A program made the translations under genes and the position numbers. DNA of 64,000 bases from Phymorhynchus buccinoides. Lineage: Eukaryota > Mollusca > Gastropoda > Neogastropoda > Raphitomidae. The DNA lies in contig CM065699.1 of assembly GCA_017654935.2 (NCBI GenBank), positions 6,407,668-6,471,667 on the forward strand. The letters are read 5' to 3'. Below the pieces are notes generated by a model. That model was not told the origin of the DNA, searched no databases, and saw nothing but the letters and a program-made list of their open reading frames with translations. Of the stretch, positions 1 to 38,180 are shown piece after piece. The first letter of the stretch is position 1; every line of letters starts with the position of its first letter.

Positions 1-925
1 TAGTGAGTACTGTTTGGCATGAATGGTTTTCTCTAAAGCCACTTTGGTTACAATGGAAAAGATCATGTGTGGTAAAGTATGTTTGAAGGTTACGTTTTAA
101 ATGCTTTTCTAGAGGTTTGGAGAGGTTAGACAAGATAGAGATAGGTCGGTAGTTTGACGGATCTTGGGGGTCACCAGATTTATATAGTGGTATCACCTTG
201 GCATCTTTAAATAATTGGGGATAACAGCATTTCTCAATACAAAGGTTATAAATATAGGTAAGACAGTCAGTGATAATAGGCGCAGATAGCTTTAAGATAT
301 AGTTATCAATATGATCTAAACCGCAACATTTAGAATGCTTGAGTTGAATTAATTCTTGGTATACCTCATGTACAGCCATAAACTGGAAACTGAGTTTAGG
401 ACCTATTTTTTTGGAGTCACAGTACTCTTTCAGTAACAATAGATCGTTAGAGCCAGTTCGATCGGCTAGTATCGTTTTATCAGCTATGGTACAGAAATGA
501 TTGTTGAGTTCTTCAACAGATAGATCGTTTGACAAGGGCGTACTGTGTGTTGAAGATTTGCAGGATAATTGGTTAATTGCTTTCCAGATAGATTTTGAGT
601 CTTTTTTAGATTGAATAAGATCGCCAAAATACTTTTTTGGGGCAACTCGCTTCATGTTTGTTATTTTGTTTCGCTGCTTTTTAAAAGCTACATCCTTACC
701 AGTTGTTTGTACTAAGCTTTCACGAGTCTTTATTTCCGCATTTATATTATCGTTTAACCATGGGGGTTTACCTTCAGGCTTGACACGTTTGGTTATAAAA
801 GGGGCATGTTTATCGTATATTGGGATGAAGGCATTATACCACTTTTCAAGGGCTTTATTTGGGTCATTGTACTGAAAAACAATAGAAAAGTCGGCCATAC
901 ATAAATCATATAAGAATTGCTCAGG
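1..925 (-). mobile_element. Non-LTR retrotransposon (LINE) ORF2 fragment, endonuclease-RT linker and start of reverse transcriptase
   Basis: The reverse complement reads open through most of this stretch. It contains the hallmark RT segment KVIPLYKSGDP followed by NYRPISIL and later QSGFR, which are RT motifs 1-2 of jockey/CR1-like LINEs. Upstream of that (925 down to about 600) lies the linker between endonuclease and RT, including a segment starting MADFSIVFQYNDP. The window edge cuts the element before the catalytic YxDD motif, and the 5' side stops at a GA microsatellite at 931, so this is a partial copy. The clade is inferred from general RT resemblance; only the LINE call is firm. Confidence 0.85.
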
Positions 926-930
926 GTTAA

Positions 931-1043
<113 letters not shown>

Positions 1044-1394
1044 CTTCTCTCCACTTTTTTTTAAAAGTCATAGGGTTAGGGTTAGGGTTTTCATCTCTAC
1101 TATTTGATCTTAGCCCATCTTGCCGGAATAGCAGCTGCCCTTTATGCTACCTAGCAGTCATACTTGGAAACTATATGGTAATGCTTTCTTATTATCAGTT
1201 GGCCTCACCCTGTGGTGGCCTAGCTGTCAAATGAAATTGACTACTGAATTCCACAGCTTTAGGGAGACCTGCATCATGATATGAGGTGCCAATGATGAAA
1301 ATGTTCTCCTGGGATGTATTTACAGAAGGCATAACGAAACCAAGAAACATTGACAACATCGACTTACATTACAATATTTTTTTACGTTAACAGA

Positions 1395-1590
1395 TATAGG
1401 AATAGTGATGGGAAGTTATTTTCAAAAGCGTTTCAAGACTAACATTCGAAAATGTTCTTTTTCTAACAGGGTTGTTCAATTCTGGAATCGTTTACCATCT
1501 AACATTAAACTTGCAACAAGTACTAATAATGTAAATCTTCTGGATAAAGAACCAAATATGAATTTTTTTAAAAAGAACATTGATGAATAA
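1395..1590 (+). mobile_element. LINE ORF2 C-terminal remnant
   Basis: A 61-codon frame reads FKTNIRKCSFSNRVVQFWNR and then LPSNI. This is the conserved tail of many animal LINE ORF2 proteins (pattern R-T-N-I-R-K ... F-S-N-R-V-V ... W-N-x-L-P). The frame ends with a normal stop at 1588-1590. No RT domain precedes it, so it is a 5'-truncated or eroded copy in the opposite orientation to the LINE at 1-925. Confidence 0.65.
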
Positions 1591-1734
1591 AAATGATGGC
1601 CATACCTATTTTTTGAAGATATATTGTAGCGTAGGAAAATTATTGCAAGCCACCAATAAAACCACAATCAAAAACCAAGATTTATTTTTAAAAATATGAT
1701 AGGGCATAGACCTACGCGGCCCATACTAAGCCCT

Positions 1735-1794
1735 CACTACTACTACTACTACTGCTACTACCACCAAAGAGATAGATTCTACTGAGTGTCTTTG

Positions 1795-1857
<63 letters not shown>

Positions 1858-1958
1858 GGTTATTTTTAGATTTCTATGCTACTACTACTACTACTATTGT
1901 GTGCGAGTGTGCGTGTGCGCATGCATGTGTGTGTATGTGTGCGTGTGTGTGCGCGCGC

Positions 1959-2033
<75 letters not shown>

Positions 2034-2209
2034 TAAGGAAGTAAGCGGAGAACGTTGTGTGTAAGCATCGTGCTTATTTTACTTTCTAATGATTAATTAT
2101 TTGTTTGCCTTTAATGTTCTTGTTATCAATGTAAAGCGCACTGAGCTCATGTGAGAAAGAGCGCTATATAAATTCCCATTATTATTATTATTACTACTAC
2201 TACTACTAT

Positions 2210-2266
<57 letters not shown>

Positions 2267-2268
2267 AG
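1735..2268. repeat. Compound microsatellite: (CTA)n, (TG)n, (CTA)n
   Basis: CTA trinucleotides fill 1735-1756, 1795-1857 and 1878-1896. A TG tract with a CG-rich core spans about 1899-2030. A second CTA run covers 2190-2267, following ATT repeats. Just before the second run (2130-2180) is the 'aaagcgc...gcgctatataaa' plus ATT tail motif that recurs on other repeats in the window. Confidence 0.95.
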
Positions 2269-2270
2269 TA

Positions 2271-3170
2271 CACTCCGCTTATAAGGAACTCGAAGGGAGC
2301 CAAATGTTGTGTTCCTTATAAGCGGCTTTCCTTGCAACCGAACTTCGGTTATAAGGACACTATATTCATTTTGTTTCTTATTACCCATATTGTGAAATAA
2401 AAAGAAAGAACAAATAGTAGAAAACACAAAACACAAGCGCATTCTTCTGATGTGTTAATCAAGAGTAAAGAAATAAAAAAACAAGCGATTAAATATGCAA
2501 TTACTGAGTACCCGTAACGTAATCGTACCTGTAACACGGAGTACCCGTAATGCGGACCGCCATGCACAATGTTGCGTAACCGTAACGCTGGGTACCCGTA
2601 ACCTGTACATGCTTCTTGCTAAATGTCTTGTTTTTAAACGGATCGGTTTGAAATTTGATACGTGTGTGCATCTATGTTCCATGCACACAATAAATTTTAA
2701 GCCAATCCTTTCAAAAGCAGGAGAGCTATAGCAAGACGCACATTTTGTAATGGCAAGTTTTGCGCATTTGTAATGTCGCTCCACGCAAACGGCCGCCATC
2801 ATCGCCCGCCATTGCCCTGGCCACAGCAAATTTTAAGACAATCGGTTGAGAAACGGCCAAGTTATAAGGCCCCCTTTGTGTTTCACACGGACAGACCGAC
2901 ATTTGCCTTTTTGTAATATTGATTCTGCAAAGCAAAATCTTATACATTTAGGTATGTTTGTGTTCATAAAACCGTTTGCAATAACTGTAAACTACTCTTT
3001 ACGCAAAAAATGGCAATTAAAAAAAATTAAGAGAATGTGACTATGAAAAGCTAAATTTCTTATATCCGACGTCAGTAGTACGTGGGCACTTAATAACGTG
3101 TTTCTTATAAGCGGCATTTCCCGAAGGCAGCGCAACACCAGGAAAGTCCCGACTTCCCCAACAACACAGA
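2271..3170. mobile_element. Inverted-repeat transposon remnant with 'cttataagcgg' ends
   Basis: The left end (2271-2330) carries 'cgcttataagga' and 'ccttataagcggc'. The right side (3095-3115) carries 'tttcttataagcggcattt'. The interior has GTAACC-type short repeats near 2505-2600 and no convincing frame. The stretch 3116-3172 continues into a separate dispersed repeat ('ggcagcgcaacaccaggaaa') seen again near 23200, 50850 and 57990. Boundaries are approximate. Confidence 0.5.
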
Positions 3171-3228
3171 TGTATGCATACTACTACTACTTTGCTACTA
3201 CTAAAAGTTTGACTACTTTGAATTCAAG

Positions 3229-3293
3229 GGAGAGTAATCATATCAAGCTTAACTTTATTTTTTCTGATGGGTAGTTTCCCCTGATTACTCTCG
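3229..3293. promoter_or_regulatory. Inverted repeat in the presumed 5' leader of the SOWAH gene
   Basis: GAGAGTAATCA (3230-3240) and TGATTACTCTC (3281-3291) form perfect 11-bp arms, about 40 bases before the start codon. It could be a hairpin in the 5' leader or an old transposon end. No TATA box or initiator could be assigned with confidence. Confidence 0.4.
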
Positions 3294-3330
3294 CGCAAGA
3301 TGAATATACCATTGAGTCATTCATTACAAA

Positions 3331-28628
<25,298 letters not shown>

Positions 28629-28783
28629 GTGAGTAAGATCCGTGAGCCAGTATTGTTGTATTGTTTTCAGTGGGAATGCAATTCATAATCTGTGTATGTT
28701 TGTTCATACATTCAAAATAAGATACGGGTATTGCAATTGTTTGAACGTAAAAAGAAATTGAGATCAATAATTATTACCCTATT

Positions 28784-28883
28784 TTTCGAACTACAAGGCA
28801 CACCTTATTGTAAGGCACACCTTATTGTAAGGCACACCTTATTGTAAGGCACACCTTATTGTAAGGCACACCTTATTGTAAGG
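28784..28883. repeat. 18-bp tandem of the 'ataaggcgca' element, abutting gap 1
   Basis: 'ggcacaccttattgtaa' is repeated five times right up to the N run. The assembly break is therefore probably caused by this tandem and the repeat on the other side. Confidence 0.9.
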
Positions 28884-29383
28884 NNNNNNNNNNNNNNNNN
28901 NNNNNNNNNNNNNNNNNNNNNNNNNNNNNNNNNNNNNNNNNNNNNNNNNNNNNNNNNNNNNNNNNNNNNNNNNNNNNNNNNNNNNNNNNNNNNNNNNNNN
29001 NNNNNNNNNNNNNNNNNNNNNNNNNNNNNNNNNNNNNNNNNNNNNNNNNNNNNNNNNNNNNNNNNNNNNNNNNNNNNNNNNNNNNNNNNNNNNNNNNNNN
29101 NNNNNNNNNNNNNNNNNNNNNNNNNNNNNNNNNNNNNNNNNNNNNNNNNNNNNNNNNNNNNNNNNNNNNNNNNNNNNNNNNNNNNNNNNNNNNNNNNNNN
29201 NNNNNNNNNNNNNNNNNNNNNNNNNNNNNNNNNNNNNNNNNNNNNNNNNNNNNNNNNNNNNNNNNNNNNNNNNNNNNNNNNNNNNNNNNNNNNNNNNNNN
29301 NNNNNNNNNNNNNNNNNNNNNNNNNNNNNNNNNNNNNNNNNNNNNNNNNNNNNNNNNNNNNNNNNNNNNNNNNNNNNNNNNNN
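28884..29383. other. Assembly gap 1 (500 N)
   Basis: Exactly 500 N, so the true length is unknown. The SOWAH second ankyrin exon and the BOP1 N-terminal exons are both missing at this place. Confidence 0.98.
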
Positions 29384-29385
29384 TA

Positions 29386-29815
29386 ATGATAAAGAGAAAG
29401 AAGCTGCTGCTGATCATAATGATGATGGTAATGATGATGGTGATGATGAAGATAAAGAAGCTGCTGCTGATCATAATGATGATGGTAATGATGATGGTGA
29501 TGATGAAGATAAAGAAGCTGCTGCTGATCATAATGATGATGGTAATGATGAAGATAAAGAAGCTGCTGCTGATCATAATGATGATGGTGATGATGATGAT
29601 AAAGAAGCTGCTGCTGATCATAATGATGGTAATGATGAAGATAAAGATGCTGCTGTTGATGGTAATGATGATGGTGATGATGATGATAAAGAAGCTGCTG
29701 CTGATCATAATGATGATGGTAATGATAAAGAGAAAGAAGCTGCTGCTGATCATAATGATGATGGTGATGTTAGATGATGAAGATAAAATGATAATGATGA
29801 TGGTAATGATGACGG
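29386..29815 (+). repeat. 42-57-bp GAT-rich minisatellite, open as an acidic repeat
   Basis: Units 'aaagaagctgctgctgatca' plus aat/gat/ggt codons repeat about eight times. All length changes are multiples of three. In one frame they read KEAAADHNDDGND and variants, an acidic low-complexity chain, until a stop near 29775. No donor is evident at its end. Most likely an intronic minisatellite; an acidic BOP1 exon is the alternative. Confidence 0.85.
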
Positions 29816-29840
29816 TGTTTGTTTCTTTCTTGTTCCCCAG

Positions 29841-29910
29841 GTATTCAAGGGTCACACAGACGTTGTGCGGTGCATCTGTCCCGATCCCACCGGCCAGTAC
29901 CTTGTGTCAG
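29841..29910 (+). CDS. BOP1: BOP1 exon a (first in window)
   Basis: Acceptor ttcttgttccccag, donor TCAG|gtagct. Encodes [20 protein letters not shown] then LVSG; leaves in phase 1. The first WD repeat GH is seen (GHTD). Confidence 0.9.
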
Positions 29911-32900
29911 GTAGCTGGCTGTCATGTTTACCATTTGTTTCCTTGAAAGTGTTCAACGTGTTGCTAAATCCAAATAAGATTAACCTTTTCGCTGTCAGCC
30001 CAAAATACCATCAAACTTAACTGGTCGGAGAAAAAATATGTATCTGAAATATTGTGAATTCCTCTGTGACATGTATAGATAGCATTAGGGCTATGTTTAC
30101 CTCCCAAAATTAAGAAGCTAGGGTCTTCGTATAACAGGCCCTCATTTGATGCCTTTGGTGACATGGGTGTTAAACCATTGTGGTGCATAAATGCGACATT
30201 GGCGGCAAAAGGGTTAGACGTTTTCTTTTTTCACAACACAAATAATTTGTACCTTTACTGACTGTTTCGTCCATTGCTGTGGACTTCCTCCGAGTGACTG
30301 ACTTGATGACGACGCCTCACTCTCAGCTCCGATCTTCGGGAATTTTCGCCAATCTAACGAAGATTGACGAGAAGAGGGTGGTAAATCCCCGACAGAAAAG
30401 AACCACAAGAAAACAATGGGAATCAACGTACGAGGAAATTGCCATCACCGACCACCAGAACATAGAAAGCCATGGGGTTGACTGGGAGGGGGCCACAATG
30501 TTAGAACGGGAGTTAGACTTGAGGACGAGAAAGAAGAAGGAGTCCATTCACATCAAGTTGACACCATCAGTCACGAATAGGGACCAGGGGGCATTCCTGT
30601 CGGGGATCTACGACCCTCTTCTCGCCAATCTTCATAAGGTTGGCGGAAATTCCAGAAGATCGGAGCTGAGAGAGACGTTGTCATTGTTGTTGTTTTTGTT
30701 GTCGTACCCTGGCTTAAAGACTCCAGGGATCATCCTAACAGCCGAAGCACTTGTAGCACAATGGCACAAATGCACCAGCTGGGGATGAGAATATTACGTG
30801 TGTGAACGTTTTTTATTACACCGCCACGTGGGCAGCCACACTCCGACTTCGGAGGAATCATGTCAGTCACTCGGAGGAAGTCCACAGAAGTGGACGAAAC
30901 AGTCAATAAAGGTACAAATTATTTGCGTTGTGAACAAAGAAAAAATGTAACCTTATTTACAGTTTGTTTGTTTCTTGTCTCTGGAATAAACACTTTGATC
31001 AGTTATTAGACCCTTTATTTGTCTTGATTACTTTGTCTGGTGCAATGTGCCTGTCTACTGGCCGTGCTGTTGCCAGACTCCACGTGTACTGTTGATGCAG
31101 TGTCAGCTTTCAGCTTTGGCAGAATAGTTTTGTAAAATAACTTTTCTGTCTGAGAATAAGTCTGTGTTAGAACATCTGGTACATTGGCAGCAGTCAATTC
31201 TGGCGTAATTCGCCAGCGGAAAAACTTAGGGAGAGCGCTTGATAAAGAAAAAGGTGAGGGGTTTGCTAATAGACGATTTTCGGAGAAAAAAAACTAGGGT
31301 AGAGGACTTCGTGAAAATTAGAGTTGTTAACTTGTTTACCTCCATTACTCGGTCAAATACCATAGCAACAATGCAACAATGGCGTCAAAGCTTGAAACCG
31401 CAGGATGCGAGTCAGCGACTTGCAAACATTTAAAGAAAAATTAGGTGTGGCCAGTGGCCACAAACTGATAACACTTGCAAAATGTGACGTAAAAATATAA
31501 ATGACATAATTTTTTAGAATGTTGTCCAGTGTTCTAAGTGCTGTATGTCTGCTCAGATAGGCTACGAGAGCTGATGGTAGAGTGACTTCCCCTGTTTGAC
31601 CGATTGAATTAGGCAAGATCACCCCCACGCACCATGAAATTACTCCCCTTAATTATTTCCGAACAATTCCTATTGATAGTGTGTGTGCGCGTGCATGCTC
31701 GGGTCCATGTGTGTGAACGTTTTTTCCTTTGCATTGTTCTTCATTTCCCATTGTGTCCTGCCCCAGGTTCTGATGACGGCACCGTCAGGTTCTGGGAGGT
31801 GGAGTCAGGGGGCTGCTACAAGACGGTCAAGGTCGGAGGTCGCGTCACTTCCCTGGCCTGGAATCCCAACAGAGCCGATAGTCTCGTTGCCGTCGTCGTG
31901 TAAGTCGAGTCAAGTCGAGTCAAGTCAACTTATCTAAAAAAAAGAAAGTCATGCCAGGTGTAACTACATAACAGAAACCACAACAGTACTGTAAAGCTTT
32001 AATTAACCCCTTGACTGCCACCAACGTATTACGTACGGACCTGGTGACATCACTGATGAAGTCATCAGAATGAAGAGAAATAACCCTGATATGCTGGCTT
32101 TTGCTCTAACGTCATCAAGAGAGTTACATCCCCGGACCATTTTCTCAGATTGACTCTATCAGTTGTCTTTTCCATGTAATGATTTGCCCAATTATTTTTT
32201 TCTTTAATTTTCTCTGGCAGTCAAGGGGTTAAAACGCTTGAAACGCAATTATAGCAACCAAAGTACTATCGCTTCATTTTACATATCCTATGAAATGTTA
32301 TGTGTTGGTATATTTGATTATCGTGTTTTTAACCCTTTCAACCTGGGCAGCCATTTTTCAGCCAAAAAATACCATTAAACTTAACAGGGTAGAGATACAA
32401 ATATTTCTGCAATGTTACGAATTCATCTGTGACATATAATCATATATAACGTTAGGCCTATCCTTACCTCCCAAAATTAAGAAAATAGGGTCTTTGGATA
32501 ACAGGCTCTGATTTGATGCCTTTGAGTGACATGGGTGTTAAATCACTGTGGTGCTAAAATGCGACTTTGGCGGTGAAAGGGTTAAATGTATGTGTTTTAT
32601 GCCCTGCCACAAATCAATTTCTCATGTATAAGCTAATAAAGTAGTCCATCTTTGGTACTGAATGTGGTTGTACTGTCGTAGTTTGAGTTATTGGTGTGTG
32701 AGAGCTTTGCTCCTCTGTTCTCAATACACTGTATACTTTAAAGTTTAATCCCATGCTACTCTGTAACTTTCATGTGTGTGTGTTGTGTTGTGTTTGCGCA
32801 TTATTTCAGGAATCAAACAGTGCTGCTGATCAACCCGTGGCTGGGTAACAGGGTGTTGGCCGAGAAGACCGACGACAACATGGTGCCTCCTCTAGACCTG

Positions 32901-35900
32901 CCCTCCACCTCTGACGGTTAGTCTGTCTGTCCGTCTGTCTGTTCAAGTGCGTCTGTCTGTTCAAGTGCGTCCATCTGTGTTCAAGTGCGTCTGTCTGTTC
33001 AAGTGCGTCCGTCTGTCTGTTCAAGTGCGTCCATCTGTGTTCAAGTGCGTCTGTCTGTTCAAGTGCGTCCGTCTGTCTGTTCAAGTGCATCTGTCTGTCT
33101 ATCTGTTCAAGTGTGTCCGTCTGTCTATCTGTTCAAGTGCGTCTGTCTGTCTGTCTGTTCAAGTGTGTCCGTCTGTCTGTTCAAGTGCGTCCATCTGTGT
33201 TCAAGTGCGTCTGTCTGTTCAAGTGCGTCCGTCTGTCTGTCTGTTCAAGTGCATCTGTCTGTCTATCTGTTCAAGTGTGTCCGTCTGTCTATCTGTTCAA
33301 GTGCGTCTGTCTGTCTGTCTGTTCAAGTGTGTCCGTCTGTCTGTTCAAGTGCGTCCATCTGTGTTCAAGTGCGTCTGTCTGTTCAAGTGCGTCCGTCTGT
33401 CTGTCTGTTCAAGTGCATCTGTCTGTCTATCTGTTCAAGTGTGTCCGTCTGTCTATCTGTTCAAGTGCGTCTGTCTGTCTGTCTGTTCAAGTGTGTCCGT
33501 CTGTTCAAGTGCGTCCGTCTGTCTGTCTGTTCAAGTGCGTCTGTCTGTCTATCTGTTCAAGTGCGTCCGTCTGTCTGTCTGTTCAAGTGCGTCTGTCTGT
33601 CTGTCTGTTCAAGTGCGTCCGTCTGTCTGTTCAAGTGCGTCTGTCTGTCTGTCTGTTCAAGTGTGTCCGTCTGTCTGTTCAAGTGCATCTGTCTGTCTGT
33701 TCAAGTGCATCTGTCTGTTTGTTCAAGTGCATCTGTCTGTCTGTGTCTGTTCAAGTGCGTCCATCTGTCTGTTCAAGTGCGTCCATCTGTCTGTTCAAGT
33801 GCGTCTGTCTGTCTGTCTGTTCAAGTGCGTCCATCTGTCTGTTCAAGTGCATCTGTTTGTCGATCTGTTGAAGTGCGTCTGTCTGTCCGTCCGTCTGTTT
33901 GTCTGTTCAAGTGCATCCATCTGTCTGTCTGTTTAAGTGCATCCGTCTGTCTGTCAGAAGCGACAATTACAATTTTCTGACTGTATGCTTTCATCTTTGT
34001 AGTTGCCTTCTATATTTGAGGGCTTGTGTGTGTGTATATCACTGTGTGTATATCACTGTGTGTATATCACTGTGTGTATATCACTGTGTGTATATCACTG
34101 TGTGTATATCACTGTGTGTATGTGTGTGTGTATATCACTGTGTGTATGTGTGCAACTGCATGCAGATATGCAGTGATGCCCCGAGGACCCGGTCATTGAA
34201 GATGTCCTATTCAGGCTATTGTGTTCTCCCCTGTCAGGACGAATGTCTGATAAAAATGTTAACACTGGCACGCTTTGTTTTATTGATTTCTGCAAGAGCC
34301 AGGACATTGTCCTATTGATTTGTTATTTCAGGACAGTTTGTCCTATTGATTTGTTGTTTCAGGACAGTTTGTCCTATTGATTTGTTGTTTCAGGACAGTT
34401 TGTTCTATTGATTTTGTTGTTTCAGGACAGTTTGTCCTATTGATTTGTTGTTTCAGGACAGTTTGTCCTATTGATTTGTTGTTTCAGGACAGTTTGTCCA
34501 ATTGATTTGTTGTTTCAGGACAGTTTGTCCTATTGATTTGTTGTTTCAGGACAGTTTGTCCTATTGATTTGTTGTTTCAGGACAGTTTGTCCAATTGATT
34601 TGTTGTTTCAGGACAGTTTGTCCTATTGATTTGTTGTCTCAGGACAGTTTGTCCTATCACCTTTCCATCCTCGATACATCACTGCTATGTGTTTGATATT
34701 TTCTACTCACAGAGACTCGTCTCACCTAAGGAAACCTAGCTATCAGTTTGGTTTATACCAAGCAGCAGGATTTCTCCCTGCTCTTATGGATGTTTAACCT
34801 TGTTTGCATTAGGAAGATTGATTGATTGACTGGCTCGTTAACTGATCGGTGGATAAAAACTTTTTTTTAAAAATGGTTTACGCATTGGACTGTAGAGGGG
34901 AAGTATTGTTTTTTGATTTTGATCTTATTGTTTTTTTGCTCCTTCTGTTGCCTGCTTTTTGCTATATTTGCTGTTTTCTTGTTTGTCTATGTTGATAAAG
35001 GCGCATTCGCCGAAATATCCAGTAGTTTTGTTTTGTCTCTTGTGAATAAAATAATGTCACTTTACACTTGTTGTGTAGTTGTTTGTTTGTTGTATGATTG
35101 GTGGATAGATGGATGGACTGACATTTTGAGTGTATGGATGGATCAACTGATTGAATGATTGATTGTTGATGCCGTATTTACAGACGCTAAGGGCGTGGCA
35201 GTGAAGTGGGTGCCCTCTGACATCGGCACACAGGACCACAGACAGGGAATCCACATGAGGCTGTGATTGAATGATTGATTGACTGATTGTTGATGACATA
35301 TTTACAGACCCTAAGGGCGTGGCAGTGAAGTGGGTGCCCTCTGACGTCGGCACACAGGACCACAGACAGGGAATCCACATGAGGCTGTGATTGAATGATT
35401 GATTGATTGTTGATGACATATTTACAGACGCTAAGGGCGTGGCAGTGAAGTGGGTGCCCTCTGACGTCGGCTCACAGGACCACAGACAGGGAATCCACAT
35501 GAGGCTGGAACACCCTCAGGTAGGGCGAAGTTGGAAGGTTTTTGTTCGTTTTTCAAATACAATTCTTATGGCAAACACTTGGGTCTTTTCTCTTGATTTT
35601 GGAACCTGTTGCAGAAAGTAATTCTGTTTTCACTGCTCAAAGTTTTTTTGTGTTAAACAGCCATCAAGCAAGAGCTTCAGCACACTGGGGGTTTTCTGAC
35701 GTTCCGTACTCTGCCATACCCACTAGGTACTTAGGGTATCTACCCCAAGTTCGAACATGAAGGTCATTGGTCAAAGGTCAAGGTCACTGGAGACAAAACT
35801 GCTGCCACACGGCTACTTGATCTAGCGTTTTTACGCTTACAATTTTTTTTTATTAATCCATATCGGGTTAGGTAGAGAGTTAGACAATGCACGCACAGGT

Positions 35901-37366
35901 CAGTGTGAAGGACAGGGACTGAGTGATGAGTATAAAGGGGGAAAAAAGGTCAGAAAACAAGATTCCCATAACTGAGTTTCCCACTGGAGGAAACATGCAG
36001 CTCTGATCTCCGGCTTAAAAATTAAAAAAATGCTTGGTTGTGTTTAACCCTTTCGCCGCCAGCCATTTTTCAGCCAAAAAATACTATTAAACTTACCAGA
36101 GTAAAGAGAGAAAAAATCTGCAATATTGTGAATTACTCTGTGAAATGCATAACCAGGCATGGGAATTGTCCGCAAAAATGTTTTTGAAATTGTTACTAAA
36201 TACTTCGTTTTTGTTACTAAATACTTCAATTGGGGGGCTTTTTCAGGCTTTTCAGAGCTTTTTGTCTCTGACAATTCCCATGCCTGATAACATTAGGCCT
36301 ACCCTTGCCTCCCAAAAATTATGAAAAATAGGGTCTTCACATAACAGGCCCCGGTTTGATGCTTTTTAGTGACATGGGTGTTAAACCATTGTGGTGCATA
36401 AATGCGACATTGGCGGTGAAGGGGTTAATAGGCAGTAGGGTAAGACGGATAATTTGTAGGCATTTATTTAACTGCTAATGAGGACATTATGTTTTGTCTT
36501 TGAGGGTAAATTAATCTGGATTGTCCGTTTTTACCCCAAAATGTGAAATCGCTGTTTGCTATATAATTATTTTGTCGAAATTGAGTGGGCTAAATGAATT
36601 GAAAACCGAGCTTGCCCTGTATCCGTGCTCGTTTTTTGTTTGTTTCAAAAAATGAAATGTCTTTGAAGAAGTAATTTGAACAGAAATTGGAATCAGTAAC
36701 CTTTTCTCCCCATGGGGATACCGGGGGCTCTTTTGTATATATAGTTCCCCCACCTTCTGGGTGTTCTGTGCTTGTATCTTCCTCTAAACTGTCCCTCTCT
36801 TTGACTCTGCCTTTTCCCTTTGCTTACTGTTATCTACTATCTTTCTGCCTTTCCTGTCCATTCTCCTGCTTTTTTTCAAGAAACACTTTCAAAAAGATTT
36901 CCTCCAGCCGAAGTCGGACATGCTGGGCCTAATTATTTCTTACTTAGGCGCATAACGGCAGCATGACGCATCTGCGCTCATAATTGACAGGAAACTGTCT
37001 GATCGATCAAAGAAAAAGAAGAAGTAACCTTCTGTTTTTGTGTGCAGGAAGTGATGCAGGTGACGTGGCATGGCATGGGAGACTACTTTGCCAGCGTGAT
37101 GCCCAAGGGAGGCAAGCAGGCCGTGCAGATCCACCGACTGTCCAAAAGGCACTCCCAGGTAGGACCACAGTGGGTGGTTACTGCTTATGTGTGGGTGTGT
37201 GGGTGTGCGCGTGCGTTTGGGTGTGTGTGTGCGTACATGTGTGTGTGTGTCTCTGTGTGTGTGTGTGCGTGTGTGCGTACGTGTGTGTGAGTGTGTGTGT
37301 GTGTGTGCGTACGTGTGTGTGCATGTGTGTGTGCATGTGTGTGTGTGTGTGTGTGTTACGTGCGTG

Positions 37367-37416
<50 letters not shown>

Positions 37417-38108
37417 CCTATCGGGTACTTTTTCCTTCGCCCTGGTTTTCTGCCTAGTAAAGTGACTGACCGATTTACACTGGTGGTTTGATTGTATTCG
37501 TGCAACTTTTATTTTCCAGAGTCCGTTCTCCAAGTCCAAAGGCTTGGTGCAGCGAGTGCAGTTTCATCCCTTGCGACCCGTGCTCTTCGTGGCGGTGAGT
37601 TCAACCGTTCATTTTATGCATATAGGGATTGGGGGGTTTTCTGGCGTACTCAGGAAATCCAGTTTTTGATGTGCCGAAACTTGAGACTTCCGGTTTTGGG
37701 ATGCAGTAGCTTGTGGATTTGGGTTTGTGGATGCCGAAGCTTGAGACTTCTAGTTTTGGGATGCCAGAACTTGTGGCTTCCAGGTTTTTTTTATGCAGAA
37801 ACTTGTGGCTTCCGTTTTTTGGATGTCGAAATTTGTGGCTTCCGGTTTTTGGATGACGGAACTTGTGGCTTCCGGTTTTTGGATGCTGAAACTTGAGACT
37901 TCCGGTTTTTGGATGCTGAAACGTGTGGCTTCCGGTTTTGGGATGCTGAAACTTGAGACTTCCGGTTTTTGGATGCTGAAACTTGTGGCTTCCGGTTTTT
38001 GGAGTGACAAAGCCACAATGAGGAAAAGATTGATTGCATGTTTTGTAAGCAGTTACATACTTTTGAGCCAAAACCTGGATAGTTTTGATATAAAAAATGT
38101 CCGCACAT

Positions 38109-38180
<72 letters not shown>

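Noticed and set aside
1068..1092. Interstitial telomere
   Set aside because: Only about three TTAGGG-type units next to a microsatellite; too short to mean a fusion point.
30279..30788. Host gene for a 169-residue protein
   Set aside because: Matches the Penelope-type endonuclease tail and overlaps inverted repeat arms.
32947..33980. Frames of about 330 residues rich in Cys/Ser/Val ([11 protein letters not shown]...)
   Set aside because: Translated 20-24-bp CTGT-rich minisatellite inside a BOP1 intron; open in several frames at once, no codon bias, no domain.
36687..36932. Small protein with [16 protein letters not shown]
   Set aside because: The similarity with 63395-63670 continues outside the frame and through indels, so it is a dispersed repeat.
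37187..37539. Cys-Val-rich and Thr-His-rich frames near BOP1 exon e
   Set aside because: Translated TG/CA repeats; no toxin-like cysteine framework, no signal peptide, both strands open.
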